Source: Lineus longissimus (taxonomy: Eukaryota > Nemertea > Pilidiophora > Heteronemertea > Lineidae). From it: a DNA stretch of 64,000 nt. The position numbers and the translations under genes were made by a program. The stretch covers positions 15,340,953 to 15,404,952 of the forward strand of contig NC_088324.1 in the NCBI RefSeq assembly GCF_910592395.1, given 5' to 3'. Within the stretch, counting starts at the first letter, position 1. Each line of letters begins with the position of its first letter. The notes beneath the pieces were generated by a model that worked only from the letters and a program-made list of their open reading frames with translations, was not told where the DNA came from and did no database searches. Positions 1-12,308 of this stretch are shown one piece after another.

Positions 1-2965
1 CTGTGTACATGTACTTGTAATAAAGGAGAGTGCGAGTATTTCACGATTCTGTAGAGTTGGTTCGGGCCTTTGCAGCACCTCTATATTTTTGTGCAACTGA
101 CACACACAATTACTCCATGATAATTATTGCGGTTAAACGATATTTTACTATTTTTATGTTCGTATACGACATTTTAGTGATGAATACGAGGATTTCATGA
201 GTATTTTTCGTATTCGGAAATTGAAAAACTCGAGGCTTGACCAAGAGATATACTAAAAATATCACCCGGAGGCACAGTCATTAGTGAACATTCTGCCCTA
301 AGGACATGCATATTGTAAAATCTGCTAGTTCTCCAGCAAGTTTCATGTAGATTTTAAGGTTATGGTGAGAACTTTGATCATCGTACACCGTCTGTCATTT
401 AGAGGGACTTGTGAGATGGCGTCTTTTCAAATACGATAATTTGTCGGATTGCGCCGTGATATATTTCAAGCTCTATAACAGACAGGCACCCTGCATTAGT
501 TCATACAAGGGTGTTATATTGGTTATATTGAAATCACTTACCAGTCCTCCAAAGCTGGACATCGCAACAGATGAACACGGGTCGACTTTCGCCAATCCGC
601 CGCCATATTGAAAAGACATTATATCACCGGTCATTCCTGGGAAAGAAATGCCGGTAACGCCGGAGTAAAGGATAAAGTCAGACTAGACAGGTGTAAATCA
701 TGTCCATTTGAATGTCAGCTCAGAGAAAATGAACAAAAATAGGTCACAGGGTCGCCACGGTTCATGTATTCCCCCGCAATGTAAGCAGCGAACGACGCAG
801 ACGATAATTTCATCGAGGCCGGCGTCGTACAAAAAAAACGCCTACGCCATTGTAGTCCTTTGTTAAATCCCATTGAATTGTGTTCTAAAATATTCCATTT
901 TACTATATAGGTGTTTAAATCCCTCAAATAGGCATAAGATCCTCCCTGAGACCCGCAGTTTTGCTTCCGACTCGCCGCGCCGTACCCCAAAACCAAAATG
1001 GCCGCTTCCTCCCTTGGCATCGTCTCATCTCTATGGCGTAATGCGTCACTGCAAAAGAACGAGACAGAACTGCAGAATAAGACATGAAGAAAGACGATAG
1101 ATTGTCCTCTTGGGCGACCAATGGACCACGCGGGGGACCGCTGCAGCAGACGCCGATAGGGGTGGACCAATGTGGGTTGGCCCAAATGTAACTGCCCAAG
1201 GTCCGGAAGACCTCGAAAATTGAAAATTGCCTTCTTGAGTACGCTGTGTTGCATATGAGATTCTCTGACTCCTCTGGTAAACGAAAAACAAGTTTGTATG
1301 ATTCTGAGATGGATCAAGTATTCTTTGAACTTGTGGCTCGTTATGTCGTCGGCTTTGCTTGTGGAGACCATGTGCTGCCATTGCTCTTGTGACCTAGAAT
1401 GACCGATGCGATTCCTGAAGCTTCCGATGATGATAATTGTTGTAATAATTGTTTCAGCCCATGGTGGTCAGTAATGACTTTTTTGGAAAAACATTTTTTT
1501 CTGGCTGAATCCTAGGGGGAATGCTAGTTGTTTATCGCTCTTGTATCTTGATTATGAGGCAATACACTGGGTATTTTCTAGTTCCTGTCGTTGATATTAA
1601 CACAGGAACTTTTCGGGAATCCGTGAAACGAGTCAAGATGCGAGAAATGGATTGCTGTGTATCATAACCAAAGGTGAAACACCGAAATATGGAAGATGAG
1701 GCCAATTCAGATGAAACTCAGAGCCAAACAGCACAGGTCATTAAGTAAAGCCTGAGTATCCCGAATCAAACCCCTGCTTCTCGGTCTCACCTGCGGACGG
1801 GGCGATCTACCTCCCTTCCCTTCTGAGGAGGCCGTTTTGTTCTCCAACTGTATACCAATGGGGCCATGTCCGTACACGGGGTGCCGGGAAGATGAATAGG
1901 CTGATACGGCAATCCAGCCCTGGGCCGTGTTGGCTGACAATGCGACCTGGCTCCCCTGGACTGGGGATGTAACTGAAACGGCCATGATTTATGCCTATCG
2001 GGCTAATCTTCGGGAATAATACGCCACGACTGTGTCCTCTGATGATGCCGGGCCGCATATTCCTTTGTCTACGTCGGCTTCCTTACACGACTGAGATGGG
2101 AGGAGGAAAAAGTGGCCCTATTGATTACAAGTAGACACTGATCTTAATTGGGCCTCGGGTCAACTATTTGATACATTTGTTCGATGTTGCTCAAATCTGT
2201 ACATCTTTAAAGGGGATGTTGTCCCGTCAGTTTTTGAAGTATGACCCAACGAATGAGGAGATTCATCAAAACATGTACATTGCATATCAAGAATAAAAAA
2301 GACTATTGGTTTTTATTCAGCAGAATATATCTAAAAAACCAAAAATCAACAATAATGACGAAATTTTGTCCCATGAACTTTGGATGCTGCATAGATATCG
2401 CTCGTATAAGTGTTGAGAGAGGTTGCTCATTGTGTTTAAACGTACGGATTCAAAACGTTCGTCGGTTTGTATTGCCAAATTCATTGCATGTTACAGATCG
2501 GCGATGAAATAACTACTCAGTAGGTTTTCATTATGATAAATGATATTCCAAGGATCCCAGACATACCATGCAGGGAGGTAATTCCAAGCACGATTCAGGA
2601 TGACAAACCGTGATTTATAGGCTAACTTGAATTGATTTTGACTATTATTATCCATAAATTGTAATATCTTTCCCCAAAGTGATATATTTCAACTTGATCA
2701 TTAACATTATTGAAAAAACGCATTAGATTTTTATCCACGGGTTCTGACACGTTCCTCTCCAAAGGTCACCATTTCAAATGCAGGCCCAATTCTAGAACCA
2801 ACATTGAAGTTGAACCACTAATGAATAAATAAAGGAAGCAAGACGAGATGTAGTACAGGCGAATCATTGTAGCTTGTATTCTAAAGAGAATAAAAAGAAT
2901 GCTGTTAACTCACACTTATATATTTCCCTGATAAAAAACGAAAGAACATCGTCTTTGACATGTAA
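1..2965. other. Non-coding or unassigned region
   Basis: I see no gene I can support here. The longest open frame (minus strand, 715-1371) has no recognisable motif, overlaps other equally open frames, and has no splice context. The segment at about 940-1200 is more GC-rich than its surroundings and could be a promoter-like region, but nothing in the sequence proves it. Confidence 0.5.
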
Positions 2966-3037
2966 TCCCATATGGTCTAGTGGTTAGGATTTCTGGCTCT
3001 CACCCAGGAGGCCCGGGTTCGATTCCCGGTGTGGGAA
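2966..3037 (+). tRNA. tRNA-Glu (anticodon CTC)
   Basis: This is a 72-nt cloverleaf. The 7-bp acceptor stem pairs TCCCATA with TGTGGGA, with one T-G pair. The D-arm region reads GGTCTAGTGGTTAGGAT as in eukaryotic tRNA-Glu. The anticodon stem CTGG/CCAG closes the loop CTCTCAC, which places CTC at positions 34-36. The T arm is CCGGG/CCCGG around TTCGATT, giving a perfect box B. There is no intron. A T5 run follows 5 nt after the discriminator base, as expected for Pol III termination. It delivers glutamate at GAG codons and appears to be an intact single gene. Confidence 0.95.
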
Positions 3038-3042
3038 CACAA

Positions 3043-3047
3043 TTTTT
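3043..3047 (+). terminator. Pol III T-run after tRNA-Glu
   Basis: A run of five T residues begins 5 nt downstream of the mature tRNA 3' end, the usual position and length of a Pol III terminator. Confidence 0.7.
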
Positions 3048-4144
3048 GGCGACAAATTTAATTTGCCCACTCCCCATGCAGCATCTTTATGTTGTACACA
3101 GCTATTTCTGCCGCTCAGGTTATACCGTCTTACCAGAAATTGTTTTTAGATTCACGATAATTGATATAATATGATCTACTTTTTTACTCGCTTGAATTTT
3201 TTGTTAGAGGTGGGTCACTTTGGACATAGAAGCCGACGAAAGTCATCACTGCCCTAAAAGTGAGCGCAGTGGTATGGACGAGGATAATTCGTGGCCCGTA
3301 GCCTGATGAACAAAGCTAAGGCCACGATATCGTACATGTGTTGCTATCCGAATCCAGCCACACTTCTATCATCAAGAATACATATCCGCATTGGTACCGC
3401 GAAAAAATTAGAATTTCGTTCCGTCACACAAGCTATCACAGGGTCCCGAGACGCCCGAGGAATAAACAGGCCTCGTTTATCATCTCTGGCAGTTATTTGC
3501 CTTGTATTTTATCGACTTGGCCGTCCATATACAATTCGCAAGATGACCTTGGTTAGCGCATCCTAAATTGCATCATTCGAAAGCTCGTAAACAGGGCGAG
3601 ACGCGTCGTTTATAGCTAAGGCGAAATCTAAGATGACTAGCATCTTTCAACCGTTTCTTTTTAAAGATATGGGTTTATACATGTTCGATGTTCAAGAAAG
3701 AAGACCAATGCCACTTGAAGACGGGTTGAATAACGCCCGAAGGGTGTTTGTTACATAATTTGGCCAAAACGCATATCTCCTTTCAATCTGATTTTAAACG
3801 ATTCCCAGCCCAACTGCACCCCAGGAAAAAGAATGTGGGGAAAGAAGAAAATTCCTTTTCTGACATGCTCTAATTCATAAACACTTCTTATGATTATATT
3901 TGTTGGCAGGAAGAGATGGCACCAATCCCAAAACAAGGACACATCTCGAACACGACCAAGATAAATCGGCCAAAACAAGAAAAAAGTGCCCAATTAGGTA
4001 AAGCTATTTCTTTACGCCAGAGCACCATTGGTAAATCTGTCAACTGCATCTTCCGAGATTTGAGTTATGAATGATGTCATTGGAGGACTAAATCTGAACC
4101 AATCAGCAAGTCCTGACGTCATCCACTGGCTGTTCTGCCAATCA

Positions 4145-4325
4145 AGAGAAAAAAAGGCGAGGACTGCACGAATTCATTTTCCTACCCACAAAATCAGCAG
4201 GGTCATATGTGCTGTTTTTGTGAACAGGAAAATGAATTTGTGGAAAGCGGTCGACGGCTTTTTTCTTTTTCTCTGCTGAACAACAAATGAGCACCACACT
4301 GTGCATCAGTGCACCACAGGGACTA
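4145..4325 (-). repeat. Dispersed repeat copy A (inverted relative to copy B)
   Basis: The reverse complement of this stretch matches 4908-5065. Shared blocks include a GTGGTG...CTGATGCAC segment, a purine-rich GAGAAA..GAAAAAAGCC block, CTTTCCACAAAT.CATTTTCCT, and CACAAAA.CAGCAC. Copy A also folds on itself, because the TTCATTTTCCT block occurs on both arms at about 4170 and 4235. It looks like a degenerate non-autonomous element. I see no coding capacity. Confidence 0.6.
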
Positions 4326-4907
4326 TATCGACAACCTGAATAGAAGAGAGATACCGATTGTGGGTCAGTTTTCACATATATAACTCACATTTGGTGATTC
4401 TGATTTCTTCTTTCCTTCGCCGGTTACACCTACAAAGTTTATTGTACTAATCGGATGAGCAATGCGCAGATGTATCATTTTTCATGGAACAATAAACCAG
4501 TTGGTGATACCCTGCCCAATCAAATGTGTCAAATTCTGCATCATCGGCGCAGTCATCAGAAATGAGCCAATCAAAATGCATCATTTTTGCTTCGGAAAAC
4601 AGTGCAGTGCCAGTGGCAAGTGTTAATGACATCCTCCACCAGCACCGCGTCATCCTATAAATCATGGAGCAGACGTAAAACCCTGGAAGGGCTATATAGG
4701 ACATTATATAGGACATTATAGATTTCATTGGCTGAGGAATGCTACTTTCTCTATGTATGTGTGGTGAATATCAGTCGCTGATGACGGGCCATCAGCTGCC
4801 GTTTCGCTTTGAGAAAAATGTACGTAATGTACGCAGGTACCCCGGGCACGTGCGTACGGAACGTGGGTGGGATGTCTAGAAAGTATTGCCCTGTGTGGCT
4901 AAAAACA

Positions 4908-5065
4908 TTATTCTGTCCCCGTGGTGACTGATGCACTAACATTGAGGTGTTCAGTGGTTGTTTAACCGAGAGAAAGAAAAAAGCCGGCGACTGCTTTCCA
5001 CAAATGCATTTTCCTATACACAAAAGCAGCACGGCGACCCTGCTGATTTCGTGAATACAAATTTA
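4908..5065 (+). repeat. Dispersed repeat copy B
   Basis: This matches the reverse complement of 4145-4325 over about 150 bp with many substitutions and small indels. The two copies face each other about 600 bp apart. They could be two insertions of one family or an inverted duplication. The divergence suggests they are old. Confidence 0.6.
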
Positions 5066-8000
5066 TTTTCCTACCCACAAACACAGCACTATGACCAGCC
5101 ATCCCATGAGTTACAAACAACGATGATGACTGTATTCAAAGAAGTCATATATACAACATAATGCAACATGTGTCACTTGATTGGTGCCTGATATACCTTT
5201 AAATAGTATCCGCCATTTGAAGGCACACGATGATAGACTGCAGGACACCAGCTTGACATTAACCCTTCTTTCGTCATGGCCAGAATAGTGTCGCTGCATG
5301 CCTATATTTGAATAAAACAATGCAAACTCTGGCTTCTGAAATTATTCAAGCATTGAACCGAATTTCACACGTTAAACGCTTCTTGCCTTTTTCGTTTAGC
5401 GTAGACTCTAAGCAGGTATTAGAACAATATGACAAGGAGTTTCTTTAGTTGCTTCGATTTCTTTCAAGCGGCATATATAGTGTCAGAACCCTGCGGTAGT
5501 AACGCTTAACAGTTTCACCAGCCTCAATGTGCTTTCAACGGGAAACATTCGTCATCGTATTTTGTTAAATTTGAAACAGCAAGTAGTAAAGCACGTGTGT
5601 TTCCTTCCATCAATGACTTTTAATTTTCCATAACTTTTTCTATCTCACTACAACAGTTTCTTTGGCTGAAATATCAGGAGTTCAAAATTCTTTTCAATAT
5701 TTTTGCCAAAACGCCCTTCATTCTCAAGCCATTTGGTCATGGTCTACAACTGGCCTCAAAAAGTCATTTTTTGACGATGTTATTCATTGTAATGAATCCA
5801 CAAAATGGTTCTTTGTGGTGCGGCTGATTAATGTCGAAATGATGAGGACGTGTTGAGGACAACACCTGCCGAGGTTGAGGGACTGCTGGGGGAGATTCTG
5901 GTTAAGGCAACCAAGGGGTGAAGCCACAGGGTAAACCTATATTGAAGGAAAAAAACGAAGAATTGTTTCTCGTTGAGGATGTGCAGACTCAAATACCAAA
6001 TATGTATTACATTTGCAGCCTTAAGAAAGTGTTTTCAAAAGATCGCACATGTGGGTCATCGACATTACCATGAGGGAAGGCCGGTGAAAGCAGGACGTTC
6101 ATTAAAAGATCCATGAAGAAAATGGGCCAGGGAATAAGAAGCGTGCAACTTGCCCTGGTATGAGAGGATGAGAATGCCGGGGGACGGAGGGAAAATGAGG
6201 AAACGTACGAGAAAAGAACATACCTCGCGATCCGTACTCTAATATTGCAACTTTGGCACTCTATCCGACATCCGAAAACGATCACAGCGAATCAAATCGC
6301 AGCCTGGTGTTTTTTACCGGCAGTAATTTCAGGCCAAACTCTCCCGTGATTACTGGTGATGGAAGAGACCACAAAGGAGACGGGAAGAGACTCGGGATGT
6401 CAGGAACAATGCGCCCAGTAATAATTAGGGGTAATCATCAACGGGTAGCTGCCATGATAGAGCATTTTATTTCACTTATTACCGATGTTCTGTTTTAACT
6501 CTTTATCTGCGCCAGCAGAGGAAGCAGTGCTTCCGTACAAAACTAGACGATAGTCGCAACCTGCACCCGCTAAGCGGAGTATTAAGCGAGAGTGTCCGAC
6601 GTGTGATCGGAGGCTCGGCCACCATGCCACTATGTACTTTCAACTGGCCCGAATGGCCAAGTGTAGCGCAGTGCTCCTTGGTTTCTGAAGAAATGTTTCT
6701 CGGGTATGCATCTGAAGAGCTTTGAGACCGTGTTTGTACTATATAAAGTGTTTTATAAGACCTTATTTTCATCTGTGAAGGCATTGCATTTCGTGTATGT
6801 CGCGGGAAAGGCCCGGCGGAAAAGGCCGAACAGTTTCCGTGTTAGAACTGAACCTGAACTGTGGACCAACCAGGCTTCAATGGTCGGATTCTGTCTCTTG
6901 ACTAAATCTCTATACCTGAGAAAACACTGGTCAGCGAGATCCTAATTTATCGAAACTCAGCCCTCTAAAGGGTGACCGATACATAAAAAATACAATCCGG
7001 CCACAACAACTGGAAGTAACCCCAACTGGTTCACGCCCAGAGCTTGGTATCCTAACGCTAGACGCTACCCCGGTGGGAGATTCCAAAGAATAAATAATTA
7101 GCATCACAACACTGATGGAGATTTTACTTTTGTTGTTGGCATTTTATGATTTATTGGCGAATAATTGATCAGACTGAAAGGAAGAGTGAACCCTCGTAAG
7201 AATGGTTTCCGAATGAGCGAGAAAAAAATGACAAAGAAGTATGGCTACGAGTTTGAACGAGTTTTAGTCCGTTTATCGGTTAATCGGTTGCAGGGGGGGG
7301 GGGGTAGAAGACCCATACTACTTTTTAACTCTCCGATTCTATCGAGAGGTATTCATTTGAATATCAAACATTATAGAACATTGTCAAATAGAGGTCAATG
7401 GCTTTCCTCTCATCAAATACCATGACTTGTCATTACTTGTAGCGGCCGAAAGAGCAATTGTCAATTATGTGGGTGTTCAAAAAAATGGTGCATTCTAAAA
7501 AAAGATCTAGGTATACAATACAACATATAACCATAAATTAAAAGCAAGTATGTATCAATAGCCGGTCGGACCCAAATGTCTGCCTTCTTTTGTTCAAGGT
7601 TTAAATATGGGACGACAGCTTGATACCGTGATCAATGCAATATCGGTCGATGTCAATATCGATATGATAATATATATAGCGAAATGTAGGTATTAGTTGG
7701 CTCACCAAACAAGACGTGGGCGGAGCTAGTGCAGCCGCCCAGCCAATACGTCTGACTGAGCACTCGGGCATCCCATGTGTACATGGATGTGGTTGTGCAT
7801 GGTTTATGTACTGTTTATCACGAGGCAGAGACAAATACCACATATGTTTAGATCCTCACCAACAGTCTTTTTGGTGGCCATCTTCTATAGATTAAAATGG
7901 ATGCCGTGCTGTTGATAGTAAAGTAAAGAGGATGACACCTTTTTCATGATCAACTGTATTTTGGTCCGAAGACCTGACACATGCTTTCGGCACTAACTGT

Positions 8001-8992
8001 GCCTTCATAGGTATGAGAAGGAGAGGGTAATTCTATAGACTTCATAATGATGACCCATATACAACAAAATGATGCACATTTTATCAAGATCTCATAATAA
8101 TAAGCTACATAGTACTTTATATCCTCCTCATTTCTTGATTCCTTATTCTAAACACCTTTTATTGAAGTGGGACTATAGACATGTCTGGATGAATGAAGAA
8201 ATTTGGTACAGGTATCTACACGTACTTACTTTGGTGGTCCACGTGATCAGTCGAATGATTCTGATTGGCCATCCAGTCTGTGGTCAATGCAGACATTGCA
8301 GAGCATAAACAGGAACTGGTAGACCCTACTCCCGGCGTGGTCCATGTGGATTCTGGCTTTGAACACCTCACAAGAAAATATAGCTATGTTGTCATACATT
8401 GAGTCAATGCATGAGAGGGCGTTACATTTTGATTAGAGTGTCATTGCTCAGAGATGCATCCAGGATCCAGTCTCGTACCCGGAGCTACTATTTGATGAAA
8501 TGCTGTACTCAGGTACTGCTTGGTCGAAAAGTACTCGTCTGTGGGACGAGGTTCACCATGTAAGTATGGCGCATGTCACCAGAATAAGCACATCGAGTCC
8601 CAGGTTTTTTATTGTCATTGGTTTCTGCCCGGTTACTCTCAAATAACAACTATACTCTACGTATTTATACCCAAGTAAAAGGATATCGACATTGACTCAT
8701 CATTTAGTCGTTAGGAAAATCAATGAGGAAACTGATCAGTGAATTCATATTGTATAACTTGTAGCTACGATGTACTTTTAACGGGAAACAAACAGGGTTC
8801 CAAAGCTCACAGAAGGTGCTCATTGGAACGTGCTAAATTATAACCCTGGGGTGCAATGTTTGAGTGCAAAAATATCATAGAAATCGACAAGTTGTCAACA
8901 ATTTACTCTTCTTATCTGATTCAGAGTTACTTAGTCTCGTGTTTCAATGCTATGTTTAATAACAGTATACATAACATTTGAATTGAAGTTTA

Positions 8993-9012
8993 GGGGTGCA
9001 GCGAAGCACCCC
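8993..9012. repeat. Short GC hairpin
   Basis: GGGGTGC and GCACCCC are perfect complements around a short loop. It could be a transposon terminal hairpin, but no matching second end was found. Confidence 0.35.
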
Positions 9013-10386
9013 ATGAGGCGGTTGTCAGGACGTCTGTCACCCCAGGAGGGGTGCTCCCACAGCGACAACGCGGAAGCAGCCTAGGTCATAGAGGCTTTTA
9101 ACATCCTAAGGCCTATAACAAAGAACTAGTGTAAACTGGCCTCAAATTACAACTCCTCTTCAACGAACCCTGCCTTTCTGTTGGTCTGCCTGACGGCTCG
9201 TCCACCAACATCGCGCATCCTGGTTGCGATCATACTTGCACTCAGAAATGAGCCTGTACGCATGCACCAGAAAGAAAAACCATACTGGTAACGGAACATG
9301 ACAAGATACTGAATAAGTCGTCTGCATGACACCATAAATAGATGATGATACGTACAGTATTGCTCACCCCACTCTCATCACTCTATTCTTGTTCACAACA
9401 ACAGGCGTGGCTTCCCATACCATTAATCACGCCCCAGACGACAATGGCACATCAACGCTGATTGGCTGAGTCCCACCACGTGCACCACGATATGATGATT
9501 TGTATTATCGATCACAAACTTGTCCCCATGGATACGTCGAGCATCATTGAATTGACTTCCAAGACCTTGTTTAATGCTGGTGACGATGCTGAATTGCGGC
9601 GATATTGATTTCATGAAAATGGGTGAGGTTTTCGGTGTCGCAGTTAACCTTTGAACTATTCCTCATGGTGGCCTGTTTCTCATGGTGGCCTGATGGCCAT
9701 TGTGGCGCTACCTGACATTTCTTTCTCAAAGTGGCGTCATAGGCTTTTTTCAACTGGTGTCAGTTTTTTCTCGGAATGAAATGTTAGCATAAAAAAGTAT
9801 ATTTTACGGCGAATAAAAGTTTCAAATCCAAGATTGTCGTCGTACTATTAAAATCAATGCACATCCCCCAAACATGCCTTCGGTTGATCAACATGAAATA
9901 GTATTACATCGGCCTGTAGCGCAGCTAGGCCAGCTGTAGGGTCCGAGACTATGTTAGGTGAAAAGAGAAAGGGTGACATGTGGGTCAACTGGTAACATAT
10001 TGGTCAAATGGTAGCCTTCCAATCCATAGGATAAGGCATTTGGTGTCGATCATCGGTGAGAAGGCGTTTGGGCTGAAAAATCGAGGTATGAAACTTTTGT
10101 CAATATCCATTGCTTTTCAAAGATACAGCAATTCAAACGTTACTAACATTTTGTTTGACGAGTGAAAGTCAAAATAGTGAATTGTGTATCGCCACAATTC
10201 ACCTAAATATTGTCTCCCCACAAAAGTTTTATACTAATTGCATGCCACTGCATCAACGTGAAACTTTTGTGAAGAGGCAATCACTACTGGAACTCGAAAG
10301 TCGGTCTTAGTCTCCTGTGTTACAACAACGAACATTTTGTAAATCCGTTTGAGTTACTTAATGTACCTGTGGAAAATTTCAGAAAA

Positions 10387-10569
10387 ATGAAATATTTGAC
10401 GCTGATATACGTTTTGGTTGTCATGGTAACCGTTGCCATATGTCAGAGCCTTGGACACTCTGGAAAAGATGGAGTAGATGCGACCGAGCAGTTTACTGCG
10501 ATACGAGAGATCAACCTGTTGAGGAAGAAGGAGACAAAGGATTCGACGGGGGGACAAGTCCCAGATGTG
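10387..10569 (+). CDS. CAP-like gene, exon 1 (signal peptide)
   Basis: 61 codons, phase 0 out. It encodes the signal peptide and the N-terminal helix. The donor is GATGTG|GTAAGA. Confidence 0.8.
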
Positions 10570-12303
10570 GTAAGATAAAACTCTACTCGATTTACGTAAA
10601 CCTGGCCACATTTGAGGTGCCTCGTTCTGGCAAATATCCTCAGTTACCATATAGAACTAAAACACTCAAATCACCGGACAGTCGATAATGGAAAGAGAAT
10701 CGACTCGAATCTTAATTCAAATCTGCCATTGCTGGACATCATTGGCGCCAAAAACTATTTCTTTTGACCCTGTTGACCTCGCTTCTAAAATTATTTTTTT
10801 AAACCATTTAAACATCTAAATCAACTGCAAACATTTTCTATTAAATCACCGAGCTATATACATACGATATATTAGGAAATATCTATAGAAATATTGAGTT
10901 ATACGGTTACCTTGGAACTATTTGTACCCAATTACTCTTCCGCCAGCGTGACCTAGTCACAATCATGGCGCGTACCCCAAAGCCTGTCTTCAGACTGCAG
11001 AAAATCTCCGGTCAAACATGAACGCCCTGATGGCTCGGAGGTTAGAGCGCTGCACTATAGACTGGATGGTCACGGGTTCGAACCCCGGCGATCGTATTTT
11101 TTCGTTCTTTTTAAAAATCTTCTTCTTTCCATTTTTCATCCATGAACGTGCCCTGTGCAGGCGCACTTCCAACTTCCAATCGAGGAGGCATGTCGTCTGC
11201 TTTTAACACATCATCACTTCCTTCAGATATAGAAGAGGCAACCTCGAGAAGAGTTTAGTTCACCATGTTGGGTCTTTTCATTTGTCGTTGATAAAACCTT
11301 TGTGTCGTCTTGTTTTTTTCTCAGGAATGGGACGCGAATCTGGCCAGCATTGCCGACGTGCACGTGAGGAACTGCTATTATCCTGAGAGAGATGACCCTG
11401 ACAATTATGACAAATACATAGACCTTGGAGGCACTGGGACTGTCGGGAGTCTGAAGACCCACCTGGGCGACCCAGGGAGGCTGAAGGATGCTCTCGACCT
11501 CTGGGACGATGAAGGCTATTTGTATAACTATGATACCCAGATATGCGTTGGAGGAACAACGTGTAATAACTATCTTCAGGTTGGTTTATTCTGTACAGTT
11601 TTGAGGGCTTTAAAACTACGCAAGGCGCGAGAAAAATATTCCAATATGGCTGGTCGGTGCGCAGACAGCAACTCACAATCTTGACGTCGACTTTGTCTTA
11701 TTCTTTTCAGCTGGTGAACAGAGGCACTAAAAAGATGGGTTGCGCGAGAGGGCTGTGTGGTGGATATCATTACATCGTATGCCTTTTCAATGAAGAGTAA
11801 GTCCTTTAATCGGTCAAATGACCTTTGAGTCAAAGTGAACTTTATACAGTCCAAAGTTTCTATCATCACAAGCTAACATCGAAAACCAATTTTCTTCAAA
11901 TTTTCGCTTTACACATTTGGACTCGCTCACCAGCAACGGGGCCTCTAACTTGTCGCCAACCTTTGATCTGACCCTGAACCAAAGAGTTCCCCAGCAAAAT
12001 CTGGAAGACGCCAGCACCATCGAAGATCGACAATGATCAAGTGATTTCCTGATGAAGTCTCGTGGTGTGCAGATTGGCGGGAAGAAGACTTCAAAATACA
12101 CGATGCACCAAAATATCGAGTTTATAAAGAGTATTTTCGGAGCAACAATCTTTGCTAAAGGACACGAGTCAACATTTAAATACTTCTTAATTTGTGAGGT
12201 GAAGGTGTCGTTAAGTCTATTATTCCTTTTCAAACAGTTACGATTACGACAATATTCTGCCTTTTACAGGTACGACATTCTTGCAGGCGGAAGGCCTTTC
12301 TAA
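10387..12303 (+). CDS. Secreted CAP (SCP/TAPS)-superfamily-like protein, 4 exons
   Basis: The CDS joins 10387-10569, 11325-11579, 11711-11796 and 12270-12303, giving 185 aa. All borders are GT/AG and phases agree (0, 0, 2). Residues 1-20 form a signal peptide: basic start (MKY), hydrophobic core, then AICQ. The mature part has the CAP-like order: a helix with AIREINLLRKKE, then EWDANLASIADVHVRNC (family pattern M-W-x-x-x-LA-x-x-A...C), then CNNYLQLVN and MGCARGLCGG near the usual CAP1 position, then YHYIVCLFNEE and a C-terminal GGRPF like the usual GG.PY ending. Six mature cysteines would allow three disulfides. The canonical HN, GHYTQ-VW and related pocket residues are replaced, so the classical His/Glu cavity is probably lost. 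CAP proteins are extracellular, with roles in defence, reproduction and sterol binding. The function here is unknown. Start: the first ATG before the signal peptide. Confidence 0.8.
10716..11145 (+). mobile_element. Diverged dispersed copy of the satellite core element, in intron 1
   Basis: This is collinear with the array monomer from the segment ending GCTGACATCATCGGCGCC, through AAATCAACTGCAAA, TATATACATACGATAT, CTTGGAACTATTT and the tRNA-like block, to CATCCATG. It has a deletion relative to the array near 10775 and about 20-25% divergence by eye. The rest of the 813-bp monomer is absent. It therefore marks the limits of a mobile core of about 430 bp that exists outside the array. Confidence 0.75.
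11019..11095 (+). other. tRNA-like head of the dispersed element
   Basis: A D-arm-like hairpin (GCTC...GAGC) with a box A-like TGGCTCGGAGG is followed by the box B GGTTCGAACCC at the right distance. The anticodon stem and acceptor stem do not pair properly, so this is a tRNA-derived SINE-type head and not a tRNA gene. Confidence 0.6.
11325..11579 (+). CDS. CAP-like gene, exon 2 (core)
   Basis: 85 codons, phase 0 to 0. The acceptor follows a strong pyrimidine tract (TTTTTTTCTCAG) and the donor is CAG|GTTGGT. It holds the WDANLA helix and three of the six mature cysteines. Confidence 0.8.
11711..11796 (+). CDS. CAP-like gene, exon 3 (CAP signature region)
   Basis: 86 nt, phase 0 in and 2 out. 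The acceptor is TTCTTTTCAG and the donor GA|GTAAGT is strong. It encodes LVNRGTKKMGCARGLCGG and the YIVCLF strand, where typical CAP proteins have the VVW...GCA segment. Confidence 0.8.
12270..12303 (+). CDS. CAP-like gene, exon 4 (GGRPF end)
   Basis: 34 nt after a TTTTACAG acceptor. It completes the split Glu codon, then YDILAGGRPF and TAA. The fit to the CAP C-terminus and the phase match support this very small last exon. Confidence 0.75.
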
Positions 12304-12307
12304 TAAA
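12302..12307 (+). promoter_or_regulatory. Poly(A) signal overlapping the stop codon
   Basis: AATAAA starts on the second base of the TAA stop codon of the CAP-like gene. If it is used, the 3' UTR would be only about 15-30 nt. Confidence 0.5.
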
Positions 12308-12308
12308 A

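Larger units (their letters stand above)
3048..10386. other. Non-coding region with scattered repeats
   Basis: No coding region is supported. Frames here are short, overlapping and without motifs or splice context. Visible structure includes an inverted pair of dispersed repeats (4.2-5.1 kb), a 12-G run at 7293-7304, an AT-rich stretch near 7.65 kb, a short GC hairpin at 8993-9012, and a 10-bp-arm hairpin at 10177-10202. Confidence 0.5.

Noticed and set aside
715-1371. 218-aa minus-strand open frame
   Set aside because: No motif, no splice context, and overlapping frames on both strands are similarly open. Composition looks random.
9980-10080. Possible degenerate tRNA-like sequence (TGGTCAAATGGTAGCC...)
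   Set aside because: No convincing box B or stems.
11019-11095. Functional tRNA gene in intron 1 of the CAP-like gene
   Set aside because: Box A, the D arm and box B are present, but the anticodon and acceptor stems do not pair; it is a SINE-type head.
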